Source: Oscillospiraceae bacterium (GTDB taxonomy: Bacteria > Bacillota > Clostridia > Oscillospirales > Oscillospiraceae). Taken from it: a DNA stretch of 52,397 nt. Of the stretch, positions 7,800 to 16,042 are shown piece after piece. The position numbers were made by a program, and so were the translations under genes. The notes below the pieces were generated by a model that saw nothing but the letters and a program-made list of their open reading frames with translations, ran no database searches and was not told where the DNA came from. Within the stretch, counting starts at the first letter, position 1. Every line of letters begins with the position of its first letter. The DNA is taken from contig JAFQNL010000040.1 in NCBI GenBank assembly GCA_017395935.1, positions 1-52,397 on the forward strand, written 5' to 3'.

Positions 7800-8693
7800 T
7801 CACATGGAAATATAGTACAGGGAAAGGCCCAGATGGACCAGCAGGCAGACCCAGAAAGCCGGAGTGGTCAGCAGGATCCGCAGCTTCTCTCCGCCGCCAA
7901 AGCCGTCAGATCCGGACCGGAAGTCCTTCCAGGGCCGGCGAATCAGGCAGCGGATGGCATAGACGATGGCGTAGAGGATCAGTCCGCCGAAAAGGGTCAT
8001 ATAGGCCTCCGAGTCGCCGAAGAGATCCAGCATAACGCTGCAGACCAGATTGATGGCCATATGCAGCAGAGTGTTCCAGAGGGTACTGCCGGTGACAATC
8101 CGCACATAGCCCAGCACCATGCCCACGGCAAAGGCGTAGAAGAACTGATAGAGATTGGTATGGAAGAGGCCAAAGAAGAGGGAGGACAGCAGCAGCGCCG
8201 TCCAGTCGCCCAGAAAGAGCAGCCGGTCCAGCAGCAGCCGGCGGAAGATCAGTTCCTCAAATACCGGCGCCAGAACCACCGCCGTAAGCAGCTGGTAGCC
8301 CAGAGGGATCTGACTGATAAACTCGTTGGTATAGTCCACCGTCTCCGTCCCTGACAGAAGGAAGAGGGTAAAGTAGTTGGCCAGATACATAATACCCAGC
8401 GCGACCAGAAAGCCGGACCAGATCTCCTTGAGTCCGGGTCGGACCCTGACCCGATGGACAGCCCGGGGCAGAGACTTGAGCGTATAGCTCATGGCAAAGA
8501 TGCCAGCGGGGTAGGCGATCAGCGGACTGCCCAGATAGTAGTATAGGTCGCTGAAATACAGCTCCTGAGCGCCCAGATAGTAGGGCAGCTCATAGATGGC
8601 CGCTCCGAGCTGAATCAGAGCGGTATAAACCAGCAGCGACAGGCTGACGACGGTAAAAACACTCCTGAGCTGGAGCCGGGAGTCAGAGAACAC
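7800..8693 (-). CDS. CPBP-family intramembrane protease-like protein
   Basis: A 297-residue integral membrane protein with about eight helices and the Rce1-like CPBP domain. The core motifs are visible: EELIFRR at 146-152 (Glu146, Glu147, Arg151), FGLFHTN with His178 and NTLLHMAINL with His211, all inferred to face the active site. Bacterial CPBP proteins act in bacteriocin self-immunity, peptide processing or protein-modification processing; which applies here is unknown. The start codon is GTG with AAGGA about 11 bases upstream. It is first in an operon with prmA and tadA, an association that does not explain its role. Confidence 0.83.
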   Translation of the reverse strand: MFSDSRLQLRSVFTVVSLSLLVYTALIQLGAAIYELPYYLGAQELYFSDLYYYLGSPLIAYPAGIFAMSYTLKSLPRAVHRVRVRPGLKEIWSGFLVALGIMYLANYFTLFLLSGTETVDYTNEFISQIPLGYQLLTAVVLAPVFEELIFRRLLLDRLLFLGDWTALLLSSLFFGLFHTNLYQFFYAFAVGMVLGYVRIVTGSTLWNTLLHMAINLVCSVMLDLFGDSEAYMTLFGGLILYAIVYAIRCLIRRPWKDFRSGSDGFGGGEKLRILLTTPAFWVCLLVHLGLSLYYISM

Positions 8694-8772
8694 GGCGCTT
8701 CACTTCCTTTTTCTCCGGACGGGAGAGGGTCTGGAAATATTCTACCACAATGCCGAAAATAATGATACCATT

Positions 8773-8802
8773 TTGAAGGGGCATCGGCTATAATAATATA
8801 GT
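8773..8802 (+). promoter_or_regulatory. Candidate promoter for the FAD dehydrogenase
   Basis: TTGAAG (8773-8778), an 18-base spacer and TATAGT (8797-8802). An alternative -10, TATAAT at 8789-8794, lacks a partner at the right distance. Confidence 0.5.
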
Positions 8803-8889
8803 ATCAGGAACCTTCTTTCCGGCGAGTGATACAGACACATAAATTGAATTGCGGCAGCCAGTCGCACATTCAGAGGAGGAACTGTCACT

Positions 8890-10290
8890 ATGAGTAAACG
8901 TGCAGACGTAGTCATCATCGGCTGCGGCGAAGCTGGCGTCTTCGCAAGCTATGAACTGTCCCGGCGCTGCCCCGAGCTGAATATCGTGGTGCTGGAACAG
9001 GGCGCTGATATCTACGCCCGTACCTGCCCGATCGTTCAGGGCAAAGTCAACCGCTGCATCCAGTGCAAAACCTGCGGCACCATGTGCGGCTTCGGAGGGG
9101 CCGGCGCCTTTTCCGACGGCAAGTTTAACTTTACCACCGCCTTCGGCGGCTGGCTCACCGACTACATGGACGAGAAAGAGGTCATGGAACTGATCCACTA
9201 TGTGGACTCAGTAAATGTCCGCTTCGGAGCTACCGAAAAAGTCTACTCCACCACCACTCCCGAGGCCCTGCAGCTGGAGCGGGAGGCGCTGAAATATGAC
9301 CTGCACCTGCTGCAGGCCCAGTGCAAGCACCTGGGTACCGAGAATAACCTGCGTATTCTGGCCAATATCTACGAATACCTGAAGGAGCGGGTGGAATTCC
9401 ACTTCCATACCGCCGTCCAGAAGATCGAGCAGCTGCCCGAGGGCGGCTACCGGCTGATCTGCGACAAGGGTGACTTCGACTGCACCTATCTGGTGGCCGC
9501 CCCCGGCCGCTCCGGCGCCGAGTGGTTTGCCCAGCAGTGCAAGGGTCTGGGAATCCCCCTGATCAACAATCAGGTGGATATCGGCGTCCGTGTAGAGGTG
9601 CCGGCCAAGGTCTTTAAGCATATCACCGACGTAGTCTACGAGTCCAAGCTGGTCTATCGGACCAAGCAGTACGGCGACAGCGTCCGCACCTTCTGCATGA
9701 ACCCCTACGGCCACGTGGTGGCCGAGAACGTGGAGGGCATTATCACCGTCAACGGCCACTCCTATTCCGACCAGAGCCTGCGCAGCGAGAACACCAACTT
9801 CGCCCTGCTGGTCTCCAATCGGTTCACCGAGCCCTTTAAGGAGCCCTACCGCTACGGTAAGCATATCGCCTCTCTGAGCAATATGCTGGCCGGCGGCGTG
9901 CTGGTCCAGCGCTTCGGCGATCTGGTCAACGGTATTCGTACCAACGAGCACCGGCTGAGCAAGAGCTTCGTCCGGCCCACTCTGACCGCCGCCGTCCCCG
10001 GCGACCTGTCTCTGGCCCTGCCCAAGCGCCAGCTGGACGATATTATTGAGATGATCTACGCCCTGGACAAGGTGGCTCCCGGTACCGCCAACTACGATAC
10101 CCTCCTCTACGGCGCCGAGGTCAAGTTCTACTCCAGCCGAATCCAGCTCTCCCGGGAGCTGGAGACCCCGCTGCCCGGCTTCTTCGCCATCGGCGACGGC
10201 GCCGGCACCACCCGCGGTCTGGCTCAGGCCGGCGCATCCGGCATCAAGGTCGCACAGGTTCTGGCCGACCGGATCCTCAGCCGGAATTGA
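8890..10290 (+). CDS. Uncharacterised NAD(P)/FAD-dependent dehydrogenase (COG2509-like)
   Basis: A 466-residue flavoprotein. The N-terminal FAD-binding Rossmann motif is VVIIGCGEAGVFASYELSRR (about 7-26). Next comes a cysteine-rich patch (TCPIVQGKVNRCIQCKTCGT, then MCG) and FGGAGAFSDGKFN, both typical of the COG2509 family of FAD-dependent dehydrogenases whose substrates are unknown. The C-terminal GFFAIGDGAGTTRGLAQAGA segment is the second FAD contact and is characteristic. The cysteines could hold a metal or redox-active pair. GAGGAGG lies 9 bases upstream of the ATG. It is monocistronic, closed by a strong terminator. High use of C/G-ending codons suggests good expression. Confidence 0.85.
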   Translation: MSKRADVVIIGCGEAGVFASYELSRRCPELNIVVLEQGADIYARTCPIVQGKVNRCIQCKTCGTMCGFGGAGAFSDGKFNFTTAFGGWLTDYMDEKEVMELIHYVDSVNVRFGATEKVYSTTTPEALQLEREALKYDLHLLQAQCKHLGTENNLRILANIYEYLKERVEFHFHTAVQKIEQLPEGGYRLICDKGDFDCTYLVAAPGRSGAEWFAQQCKGLGIPLINNQVDIGVRVEVPAKVFKHITDVVYESKLVYRTKQYGDSVRTFCMNPYGHVVAENVEGIITVNGHSYSDQSLRSENTNFALLVSNRFTEPFKEPYRYGKHIASLSNMLAGGVLVQRFGDLVNGIRTNEHRLSKSFVRPTLTAAVPGDLSLALPKRQLDDIIEMIYALDKVAPGTANYDTLLYGAEVKFYSSRIQLSRELETPLPGFFAIGDGAGTTRGLAQAGASGIKVAQVLADRILSRN

Positions 10291-10322
10291 TCGACTGCAA
10301 AAAGTACAAAACACCCTCTGAC

Positions 10323-10349
10323 AACACCCCTGCCTTCGGCAGGGGTGTT
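10323..10349 (+). terminator. Terminator after the FAD dehydrogenase
   Basis: AACACCCCTGCC (10323-10334) pairs perfectly with GGCAGGGGTGTT (10338-10349) around a 3-base TTC loop; the T tract is short. Confidence 0.8.
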
Positions 10350-10456
10350 TCGCATTCGTTGTCATTTATGCCAACCAGCGCCCCAGTTTCCTCCTCTTTC
10401 CCCTTTGCACTGCAAAATGTTTTCTCATATTCCGGTTGGAAGAGTTTTCCGGAAAG

Positions 10457-10662
10457 TTTTGCACAGTTTCCACACGGTTTTCCACACAACTTTTCCTCAG
10501 GAGGACGGAAATTCCCGTCGGTTGTAGTTTACATAATCGTGTTGAAAGTAACATTTTGTAATGAAAAGGGAAAAATGTGCCCGATTTTCTTTGACTGCAA
10601 AAAGTTTTGGAAGGGAATCTGCAAAAGAATAACCACCGGCAGGAAAGCTCCATTTTTCCACA
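10457..10662 (+). other. DnaA-box cluster, about 21 kb from dnaA
   Basis: Three sites match TTWTNCACA exactly: TTTTGCACA (10457-10465), TTTTCCACA (10478-10486) and TTTTCCACA (10654-10662); GTTTCCACA (10466-10474) has one mismatch. The first three are nearly contiguous and all four point the same way. A/T-rich DNA lies between. The 17-mer TTTTTCCACAGTTTCCG at 10653-10669 is identical to one in the main origin (32700-32716). The motif CTGCAAAA also recurs at 10295, 10410 and 10595. No gene is visible in 10350-10676. DnaA binding is inferred from motif matches only. Confidence 0.6.
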
Positions 10663-10676
10663 GTTTCCGACAAAAG

Positions 10677-10708
10677 CAGAAGCCGTCCCGGTCCCGGGAC
10701 GGCTTCTG
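10677..10708 (-). terminator. Terminator after the AraC-family gene
   Basis: CAGAAGCCGTCCCG (10677-10690) pairs with CGGGACGGCTTCTG (10695-10708), a perfect 14-bp stem; on the minus strand it is followed by CTTTTG. Confidence 0.82.
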
Positions 10709-10722
10709 AAAGGGCGGGGGAT

Positions 10723-11562
10723 TTATTTTTCCCGGAACTCCTTGGGAGAGCACCGGTAGGCGTTCCGGAAGGCCCGGAGGAAGGTGGAGTAGTCGGAGAA
10801 ACCGCTTTTGGCGGCGGCGGTCATGACCGGGGTGCCGGAGCGGATCAGGGAGGCGGCCTGAATGAGCCGCTTCTGGAGGATATACTGATGGAGGGTGCAG
10901 CCGGTGACCTCCTTGAAGCGGTGCATCAGCCAGGAAGCGGAGAGGTAGAACCGGCCGGCCAGAGACTGGATGGTCAGGTTCTGGTGAAGGTTGGCGTTGA
11001 TATAGGCCAGAATCTCCTCAATCTTGGGATCAGAGCGGAAGGTATGGCTGTCGGTCAGGGCCAGATTGGTCTGGTTGCCCCGGTTGAGGGCGATCAGAAA
11101 CTGGAGGCAGAGGGTCTCGGCCAGCAGGCGGTGGCCAAACTCGGTGTCTCTGCCCGCCTGTTCCAGCTGGCTGAGCAGGCTCATGAGCCGGGCCGAGAGG
11201 ATATCGCCGGTACGCAGGATATGAAAGCCGGTCTCCCGGGCCTGATCGAAGCAGACGGAGAGGCCCTTTTCCTCCAGAAAGGCAGGGTCCAGCCAGAGGA
11301 TATAGCGCTCATAGGTGGCCCCGCCGATATCCGGCTGGTGGATATGATGATGGGGCACCAGCAGCAGGTCGCCGGGGGAGAGGAAATAGGCTCTGCCCTC
11401 TACGGTGTAGGTGACCTGACCGGAGAGAAAGACCACCACCTTGTCAAACTCATGATAATGGTAATCAAAGCGCTGGGCGCGGCTCTCCTTGAGATGAAAG
11501 AGCCGGAAGTCCTCCAGCAGATAGCCCCGACTTTCCGCGTCGGAAGAGATGAATCTGTTCAT
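10723..11562 (-). CDS. AraC-family transcriptional regulator with cupin sensor domain
   Basis: The most likely start is the ATG at 11562, preceded by AGGAGG with good spacing, giving 279 residues. The N-terminal half is a cupin-like ligand pocket (YHYHEFDKVVVFLSGQVTYT, GDLLLVPHHHIHQPDIGG). The C-terminal 100 residues hold two helix-turn-helix motifs of the AraC/XylS family, including LAGRFYLSASWLMHRFKEVT and the signature MTAAAKSGFSDYSTFLRAFR. Such proteins usually activate sugar or stress genes. It is divergent from the malic enzyme gene, which is a possible but unproven target. The frame stays open upstream of the chosen start to 11793, but that part overlaps the divergent promoter region. 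Confidence 0.86.
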   Translation of the reverse strand: MNRFISSDAESRGYLLEDFRLFHLKESRAQRFDYHYHEFDKVVVFLSGQVTYTVEGRAYFLSPGDLLLVPHHHIHQPDIGGATYERYILWLDPAFLEEKGLSVCFDQARETGFHILRTGDILSARLMSLLSQLEQAGRDTEFGHRLLAETLCLQFLIALNRGNQTNLALTDSHTFRSDPKIEEILAYINANLHQNLTIQSLAGRFYLSASWLMHRFKEVTGCTLHQYILQKRLIQAASLIRSGTPVMTAAAKSGFSDYSTFLRAFRNAYRCSPKEFREK

Positions 11563-11725
11563 AAATTCCTCCTGTAGCAGGGGTAAGGGATGGGCCCGGC
11601 TTCGGCAGCGCCGGAGATCCGCCGCCATGACTCTGGGCCGGGGCTCGAATTTCTCCCGCTCCTTCGGCATCTTTTGCATAGATGGAAGCTTTCTATCCCG
11701 CCGAGTCGGTAAAATCTCCTGTTCC

Positions 11726-11734
11726 ATTATAGCA
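11726..11734 (-). promoter_or_regulatory. Extended -10 promoter for the AraC-family gene
   Basis: On the minus strand TGC precedes TATAAT (11731-11726). There is no clear -35 box. The 16-mer GAAAGTATGCTATAAT around it also occurs at the HD-domain gene's promoter near 50850. Confidence 0.55.
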
Positions 11735-11798
11735 TACTTTCTCCCTCCGGCGCATCTTTTTTCTTTGGGTCCGGCCCTTGAATCTTTATTCAAAATCG

Positions 11799-11827
11799 TT
11801 GCATATGGCCGGAGTTTGGTGTATAAT
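11799..11827 (+). promoter_or_regulatory. Promoter of the malic enzyme gene
   Basis: TTGCAT (11799-11804), 17-base spacer, TATAAT (11822-11827), 55 bp before the chosen start. Confidence 0.78.
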
Positions 11828-11882
11828 GCTCCTCGTTGAGAATTTGGGCCGATGGCCCTTGAGATCAGAAAGGCGACGCGTC

Positions 11883-13055
11883 ATGAACTATGCTGAGCAA
11901 TCCTTAAAGCTCCACTATCAGTGGAAGGGCAAGCTGTCCACTGTACCGAAGATGGAGGTCCGCGACAAGGAGGCCCTCTCTCTGGCCTATACTCCCGGCG
12001 TGGCCCAGCCCTGTCTGGAGATCCAGAAGGACGTAAACAAGAGCTACGAGCTCACCGGCCGCTGGAATACGGTAGCGGTGGTCACCGACGGCTCTGCCGT
12101 TCTGGGTCTGGGCGATATCGGCCCGGAGGCCGGAATGCCGGTCATGGAGGGCAAGTGCGTCCTCTTTAAGGCCTTTGGCGACGTGGACGCCGTCCCTCTG
12201 TGTATCAAGAGCAAGGACGTGGATCAGATCGTGGACACCGTCGCCCTTCTCTCCGGCTCCTTTGGCGGCGTCAATCTGGAGGATATCTCCGCCCCCCGCT
12301 GCTTTGAGATCGAGCGGAAGCTGAAGGAGCGCTGTGATATCCCCATCTTCCACGACGACCAGCACGGTACCGCCGTGGTCTGTCTGGCCGCTCTGACCAA
12401 CGCCCTGAAGCTCGTGGGCAAGAAGATGGAGGACATTACTGTGGTTACCTGCGGCGCCGGCGCTGCCGGTATCGCCATTATCAAGCTCCTCCTGGCCCGG
12501 GGTCTGCAAAAGGTTATTATGTGCGACCGTCAGGGCGCCATCTATGAGGGCCGGCCCGGTCTGAATCAGGCCAAGGCCGAGATCGCCGCCATTACCAACC
12601 GGGAAAAGCGCTCGGGTTCTCTGGCCGAGATGCTGGCCGGTGCCGACGTATTTATTGGCGTCTCCGCTCCCGGCATGGTCACCGCTGAAATGGTGGCCTC
12701 CATGGCTCCCGGAGCCATCCTCTTCCCCATGGCCAACCCCACCCCCGAGATCATGCCCGACGTGGCGCTGGCGGCAGGCGCCGCTGTGGTGGGTACCGGC
12801 CGATCCGACTTCCCCAACCAGATCAATAACGTACTGGCCTTCCCGGGCATCTTCCGGGGCGCTTTTGACGTCCGGGCCAGCGATATCAACGACGAGATGA
12901 AGCTGGCCGCCGCTCAGGCGCTGGCCGAGCTGGTCCGGCCCAGCGAGCTGGCTCCCGACTACATCCTTCCCTATCCCTTTGATAAGCGGGTCCGGGGCGC
13001 TGTAGCTCAGGCCGTCAGCAAGGCCGCCCGGGAATCGGGCGTTGCCAGAATCTGA
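11883..13055 (+). CDS. NAD-dependent malic enzyme (malate dehydrogenase, decarboxylating)
   Basis: A 390-residue short bacterial malic enzyme that decarboxylates L-malate to pyruvate with reduction of NAD(P). I placed the start at MNYAEQSLKLHYQWKGKL (ATG 11883, AAAGG upstream); the in-frame sequence before it carries the promoter. Visible motifs: YTPGVAQPC with the catalytic tyrosine, VLGLGDIGPEAGMPVMEGK with the catalytic lysine, FHDDQHGTAVV metal-binding aspartates, and the dinucleotide loop VVTCGAGAAGIAIIKLLL. There is no phosphotransacetylase-like C-terminal domain. It has its own promoter and terminator and is divergent from the AraC-type regulator. Cofactor preference cannot be settled by eye. 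Confidence 0.93.
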   Translation: MNYAEQSLKLHYQWKGKLSTVPKMEVRDKEALSLAYTPGVAQPCLEIQKDVNKSYELTGRWNTVAVVTDGSAVLGLGDIGPEAGMPVMEGKCVLFKAFGDVDAVPLCIKSKDVDQIVDTVALLSGSFGGVNLEDISAPRCFEIERKLKERCDIPIFHDDQHGTAVVCLAALTNALKLVGKKMEDITVVTCGAGAAGIAIIKLLLARGLQKVIMCDRQGAIYEGRPGLNQAKAEIAAITNREKRSGSLAEMLAGADVFIGVSAPGMVTAEMVASMAPGAILFPMANPTPEIMPDVALAAGAAVVGTGRSDFPNQINNVLAFPGIFRGAFDVRASDINDEMKLAAAQALAELVRPSELAPDYILPYPFDKRVRGAVAQAVSKAARESGVARI

Positions 13056-13076
13056 GTCCTTCTCCTGTCCCTGACA

Positions 13077-13112
13077 CCCCCGCAGACCGCTCCGTCTGCG
13101 GGGGATCTTTTT
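13077..13112 (+). terminator. Terminator after malic enzyme
   Basis: CCCCCGCAGAC (13077-13087) pairs with GTCTGCGGGGG (13094-13104), followed by ATCTTTTT. Confidence 0.9.
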
Positions 13113-13160
13113 CGCCCGCCGCCGGCCATAACTTTTCCCCCGAATATCCCCTCCGATCCA

Positions 13161-13189
13161 TTGCATTCCGGGAAAAAGGGGGATATAAT
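13161..13189 (+). promoter_or_regulatory. Promoter of azlCD
   Basis: TTGCAT (13161-13166), 17-base spacer, TATAAT (13184-13189). Confidence 0.78.
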
Positions 13190-13235
13190 AGTAAACTGAT
13201 GTAGTTTGCGGCCGAAGCCGGGAGGAGGTAGGAAG

Positions 13236-13928
13236 ATGGAACTGAAGGGGCTGAAGGCAGCCTTTCCCCATACCCTTCCCGTCATGGCCGGATATCTGGC
13301 TCTGGGTACCGCCTATGGTATTCTCATGGACACGATCGGCATGAATGCCCTCTGGACGGCCTTCTCCTCACTGACCGTCTTTGCCGGCTCAGCCCAGATG
13401 CTGTCCATCTCCCTGCTGGAGACGGCAGCCCCGCTGATTCAGGCGGCGCTGCTGACGCTGGTGCTCAATTTCCGCCACCTCTTCTACGGGCTCAGCCTGA
13501 TCGGCCAGTACCGGGAGACGGGCTGGCGCAAGCCCTATCTCATCTTCGGTCTCACCGACGAGACCTACGCCATTCTTACGGCCACGCCGGTCCCTCCCGG
13601 GGTGCTGCCCGGCGACTTCTATTTCTTCGTTACCCTGCTCAACCAGTCCTACTGGGTGGCAGGCTCTGTACTGGGCACGCTGATTGGCTCGCTGATCACC
13701 TTCTCCACCCAGGGCGTGGACTTTGCCATGACCGCCCTCTTCGTCGTCCTGCTCACCGAGCAGGTGAAGAAGAAGGAGAACCGGCTGCCCGCCGGGATCG
13801 GACTGGCCTTCTCGCTGGTCTTTCTCCTGCTGCTGGGTCCGGACAGGTTTCTGATCCCCTCTCTGGCCGCTATCACCCTCTGTCTGCTGGCTCTGGGCGG
13901 GAAAGGAAAGGAGCTGAGTCCCCCATGA
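13236..13928 (+). CDS. azlC: AzlC-family branched-chain amino acid exporter subunit
   Basis: A 230-residue membrane protein of the AzlC (LIV-E, TC 2.A.78) family, the large subunit of a two-protein exporter of branched-chain amino acids. I chose the ATG at 13236 because GGAGGAGGT lies 6 bases upstream; the ten in-frame codons before it lack a ribosome site. About six helices are predicted. The stretch AAFPHTLPVMAGYLALGTAY and the FAGSAQMLSISLLE segment are family-typical, as is the NFRHLFYGLSL helix. Its stop overlaps the azlD start by 4 bp (ATGA), so the two are coupled. Confidence 0.9.
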   Translation: MELKGLKAAFPHTLPVMAGYLALGTAYGILMDTIGMNALWTAFSSLTVFAGSAQMLSISLLETAAPLIQAALLTLVLNFRHLFYGLSLIGQYRETGWRKPYLIFGLTDETYAILTATPVPPGVLPGDFYFFVTLLNQSYWVAGSVLGTLIGSLITFSTQGVDFAMTALFVVLLTEQVKKKENRLPAGIGLAFSLVFLLLLGPDRFLIPSLAAITLCLLALGGKGKELSPP

Positions 13929-14248
13929 TCCATTCTCTGCTCCTGCTGCTGGTCATGGCCGCCGTCACCCTGCTCACCCGGGCCCTGCCCTTCCTGCTCT
14001 TTGACCGGCCGGGAGAGCTGCCCGACTGGATCAGCTGGCTGGGCCGTGTCCTGCCGCCGGCCATTATGGCTCTGCTGGTGGTCTACTGTCTGCGCAATAT
14101 CGACCTGCTCTCGGCCAGCCATGGGCTGCCTGAGCTGCTGGGTGTGGCCGCCGCCGCCCTGCTCCATCTCTGGAAGGGCAATACCATGCTGAGTATCTTC
14201 GGCGCCACCGTCTTTTATATGCTGCTCATTCAGGGCGGGCTCTTTTGA
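13925..14248 (+). CDS. azlD: AzlD-family branched-chain amino acid exporter small subunit
   Basis: A 107-residue protein with about four helices, the usual partner of AzlC. The N-terminal half carries ALPFLLF and the family segment WLGRVLPPAIMALLVVYCLR. It depends on azlC for translation start (4-bp overlap). No separate promoter is seen, so the pair forms a two-gene operon with the promoter at 13161. Downstream prfC begins 62 bp later with its own ribosome site and may be cotranscribed, since I see no terminator in between. Confidence 0.88.
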   Translation: MIHSLLLLLVMAAVTLLTRALPFLLFDRPGELPDWISWLGRVLPPAIMALLVVYCLRNIDLLSASHGLPELLGVAAAALLHLWKGNTMLSIFGATVFYMLLIQGGLF

Positions 14249-14310
14249 CCGGCCCCTCCTGCTGTTTTAACGTTCCTTTTGTTTACCGAATTTATCACGG
14301 AGGTTTTCCC

Positions 14311-15909
14311 ATGTCTCAATACGCATCTGAAATCAACCGCCGCCGTACCTTTGCCATCATCTCCCACCCCGACGCCGGTAAGACCACGCTGACGGAAAAG
14401 TTCCTCCTCTACGGAGGCGCCATCAATCAGGCCGGCGTAGTCAAGGGCAAGCGCAATGCCCGGGCCGCCACCTCCGACTGGATGGAGATCGAGAAGCAGC
14501 GCGGTATCTCGGTCACCAGCTCGGTCATGCAGTTCCAGTACGACGGATACTGTATCAATATTCTGGATACCCCCGGCCATCAGGACTTCTCTGAGGACAC
14601 CTATCGGACGCTGATGGCCGCTGACTCGGCCGTCATGGTCATTGACGGCGCCAAGGGCGTGGAGGCTCAGACCAGAAAGCTCTTTAAGGTCTGCGCCATG
14701 CGGGATATCCCCATCTTCACCTTTATTAATAAGATGGACCGGGAGGCCCGAGACCCCTTCGACCTGTGCGAAGAGATTGAGCACGAGCTGGGCATTGATA
14801 CCTGCCCGGTCAACTGGCCCATCGGCTGCGGCAAGGACTTTAAGGGCGTCTACGACCGGTCCCACGGCCATATCCTCAACTTCACCAGCCATGGCAGCGC
14901 CCGGGCTGCCGACTGCCGGGTACTGGAGATGGACGATCCCGATCTGCCCTCAGTAATCGGCCAGAGCCGTCTGGATCAGCTCAACGACGAGCTGGAGCTG
15001 CTGGACGGCGCCGGCGAGGAGCTGGATCTGGACGCCGTCCGCCACGGCAAGCTCTCCCCCGTCTTCTTCGGCTCGGCTCTGACCAGCTTTGGTATCGAGG
15101 CCTTTCTGGAGCAGTTTCTCCGTATGACCACCGCGCCTCTGGCCCGGAAGGCCGGCGAACAGGTCATTGACTCCTTCGGCGACGACTTCTCCGGCTTCGT
15201 CTTTAAGATTCAGGCCAATATGAACAAAGCTCACCGGGACCGGATCGCCTTTGTCCGGGTCTGCTCCGGCCGGTTCGACGCCGAGAAGGAGGTCTACCAC
15301 GTTCAGGGCGACCGGAAGCTCCGTCTTTCCCGGCCTCAGCAGCTCATGGCCGCCGAGCGGGAGATCATTGAAGAGGCCTATGCCGGCGATATTATCGGCG
15401 TCTTTGACCCGGGTATCTTCTCCATCGGCGACACCATCTGCGCCCCCAGCGCCAAGTGCCGCTTTGATCCCATCCCCACCTTCGCCCCCGAGCACTTCCG
15501 CCGGGTCCGGCCCAAGGACACCCTGAAGCGGAAGCAGTTCATTAAGGGCACCGAGCAGATCGCTCAGGAAGGCGCCATCCAGATCTTCAAGATCCCCTAC
15601 ACCGGTATGGAAGAGGTTATCGTCGGCGTGGTAGGTACCCTCCAGTTCGACGTATTTGAGTACCGGCTGAAGAACGAGTACAAGGTGGATCTGGTCATGG
15701 ACAGCCTGCCCTATGAGTACGTCCGCTGGATCGACCAGTGCCCCTGCCCGCTGGATGAGCTGATCATCGGCGACGGTCAGGACGTGAAGATTGTAGAGGA
15801 TTACCACGGCGGCAAGCTCATGCTCTTCTCCGCCCCCTGGTCCATCAACTGGGTACTGGACAAGAACAAGGGTCTGGTCCTCAGCGAGTTCGGCGGCGCC
15901 CGGCTTTGA
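14311..15909 (+). CDS. prfC: Peptide chain release factor 3 (RF3)
   Basis: A 532-residue translational GTPase that removes RF1/RF2 from the ribosome after termination. GGAGG nine bases upstream supports the ATG at 14311. G-domain motifs: G1 SHPDAGKTTLTEK, G2 region around RGISVTSSVM, G3 DTPGHQDFSEDTYRTL and G4 NKMDREARDP. RF3-specific features are NWPIGCGKDFKGVYDR and the C-terminal domain with VVGTLQFDVFEYRLKNEY. The length is as expected for RF3. Transcription ends at a clear hairpin 22 bp after the stop. Confidence 0.95.
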   Translation: MSQYASEINRRRTFAIISHPDAGKTTLTEKFLLYGGAINQAGVVKGKRNARAATSDWMEIEKQRGISVTSSVMQFQYDGYCINILDTPGHQDFSEDTYRTLMAADSAVMVIDGAKGVEAQTRKLFKVCAMRDIPIFTFINKMDREARDPFDLCEEIEHELGIDTCPVNWPIGCGKDFKGVYDRSHGHILNFTSHGSARAADCRVLEMDDPDLPSVIGQSRLDQLNDELELLDGAGEELDLDAVRHGKLSPVFFGSALTSFGIEAFLEQFLRMTTAPLARKAGEQVIDSFGDDFSGFVFKIQANMNKAHRDRIAFVRVCSGRFDAEKEVYHVQGDRKLRLSRPQQLMAAEREIIEEAYAGDIIGVFDPGIFSIGDTICAPSAKCRFDPIPTFAPEHFRRVRPKDTLKRKQFIKGTEQIAQEGAIQIFKIPYTGMEEVIVGVVGTLQFDVFEYRLKNEYKVDLVMDSLPYEYVRWIDQCPCPLDELIIGDGQDVKIVEDYHGGKLMLFSAPWSINWVLDKNKGLVLSEFGGARL

Positions 15910-15930
15910 TCCTGTCATAACAGCATAAGA

Positions 15931-15961
15931 AAACGCAGAGTCTTTCGGCTCTGCGTTTTTT
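15931..15961 (+). terminator. Terminator after prfC
   Basis: AACGCAGAG (15932-15940) pairs with CTCTGCGTT (15949-15957), followed by T4. Confidence 0.88.
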
Positions 15962-16042
15962 CCTTTCCGGTCCCTCTGTGTCGGGGAATGTCGATATTTG
16001 TCGATAACCGTCGCAGTATATTGATGCCCGGCGGGCCGGGCC

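Noticed and set aside
10291-10722. The DnaA-box cluster as the chromosomal origin
   Set aside because: It lacks trios and an adjoining unwinding element and is far from dnaA, while 32551-32760 has all of these.
11563-11793. N-terminal extension of the AraC-family protein
   Set aside because: The extra 77 codons lie over the extended -10 promoter; the internal ATG has a far better ribosome site.
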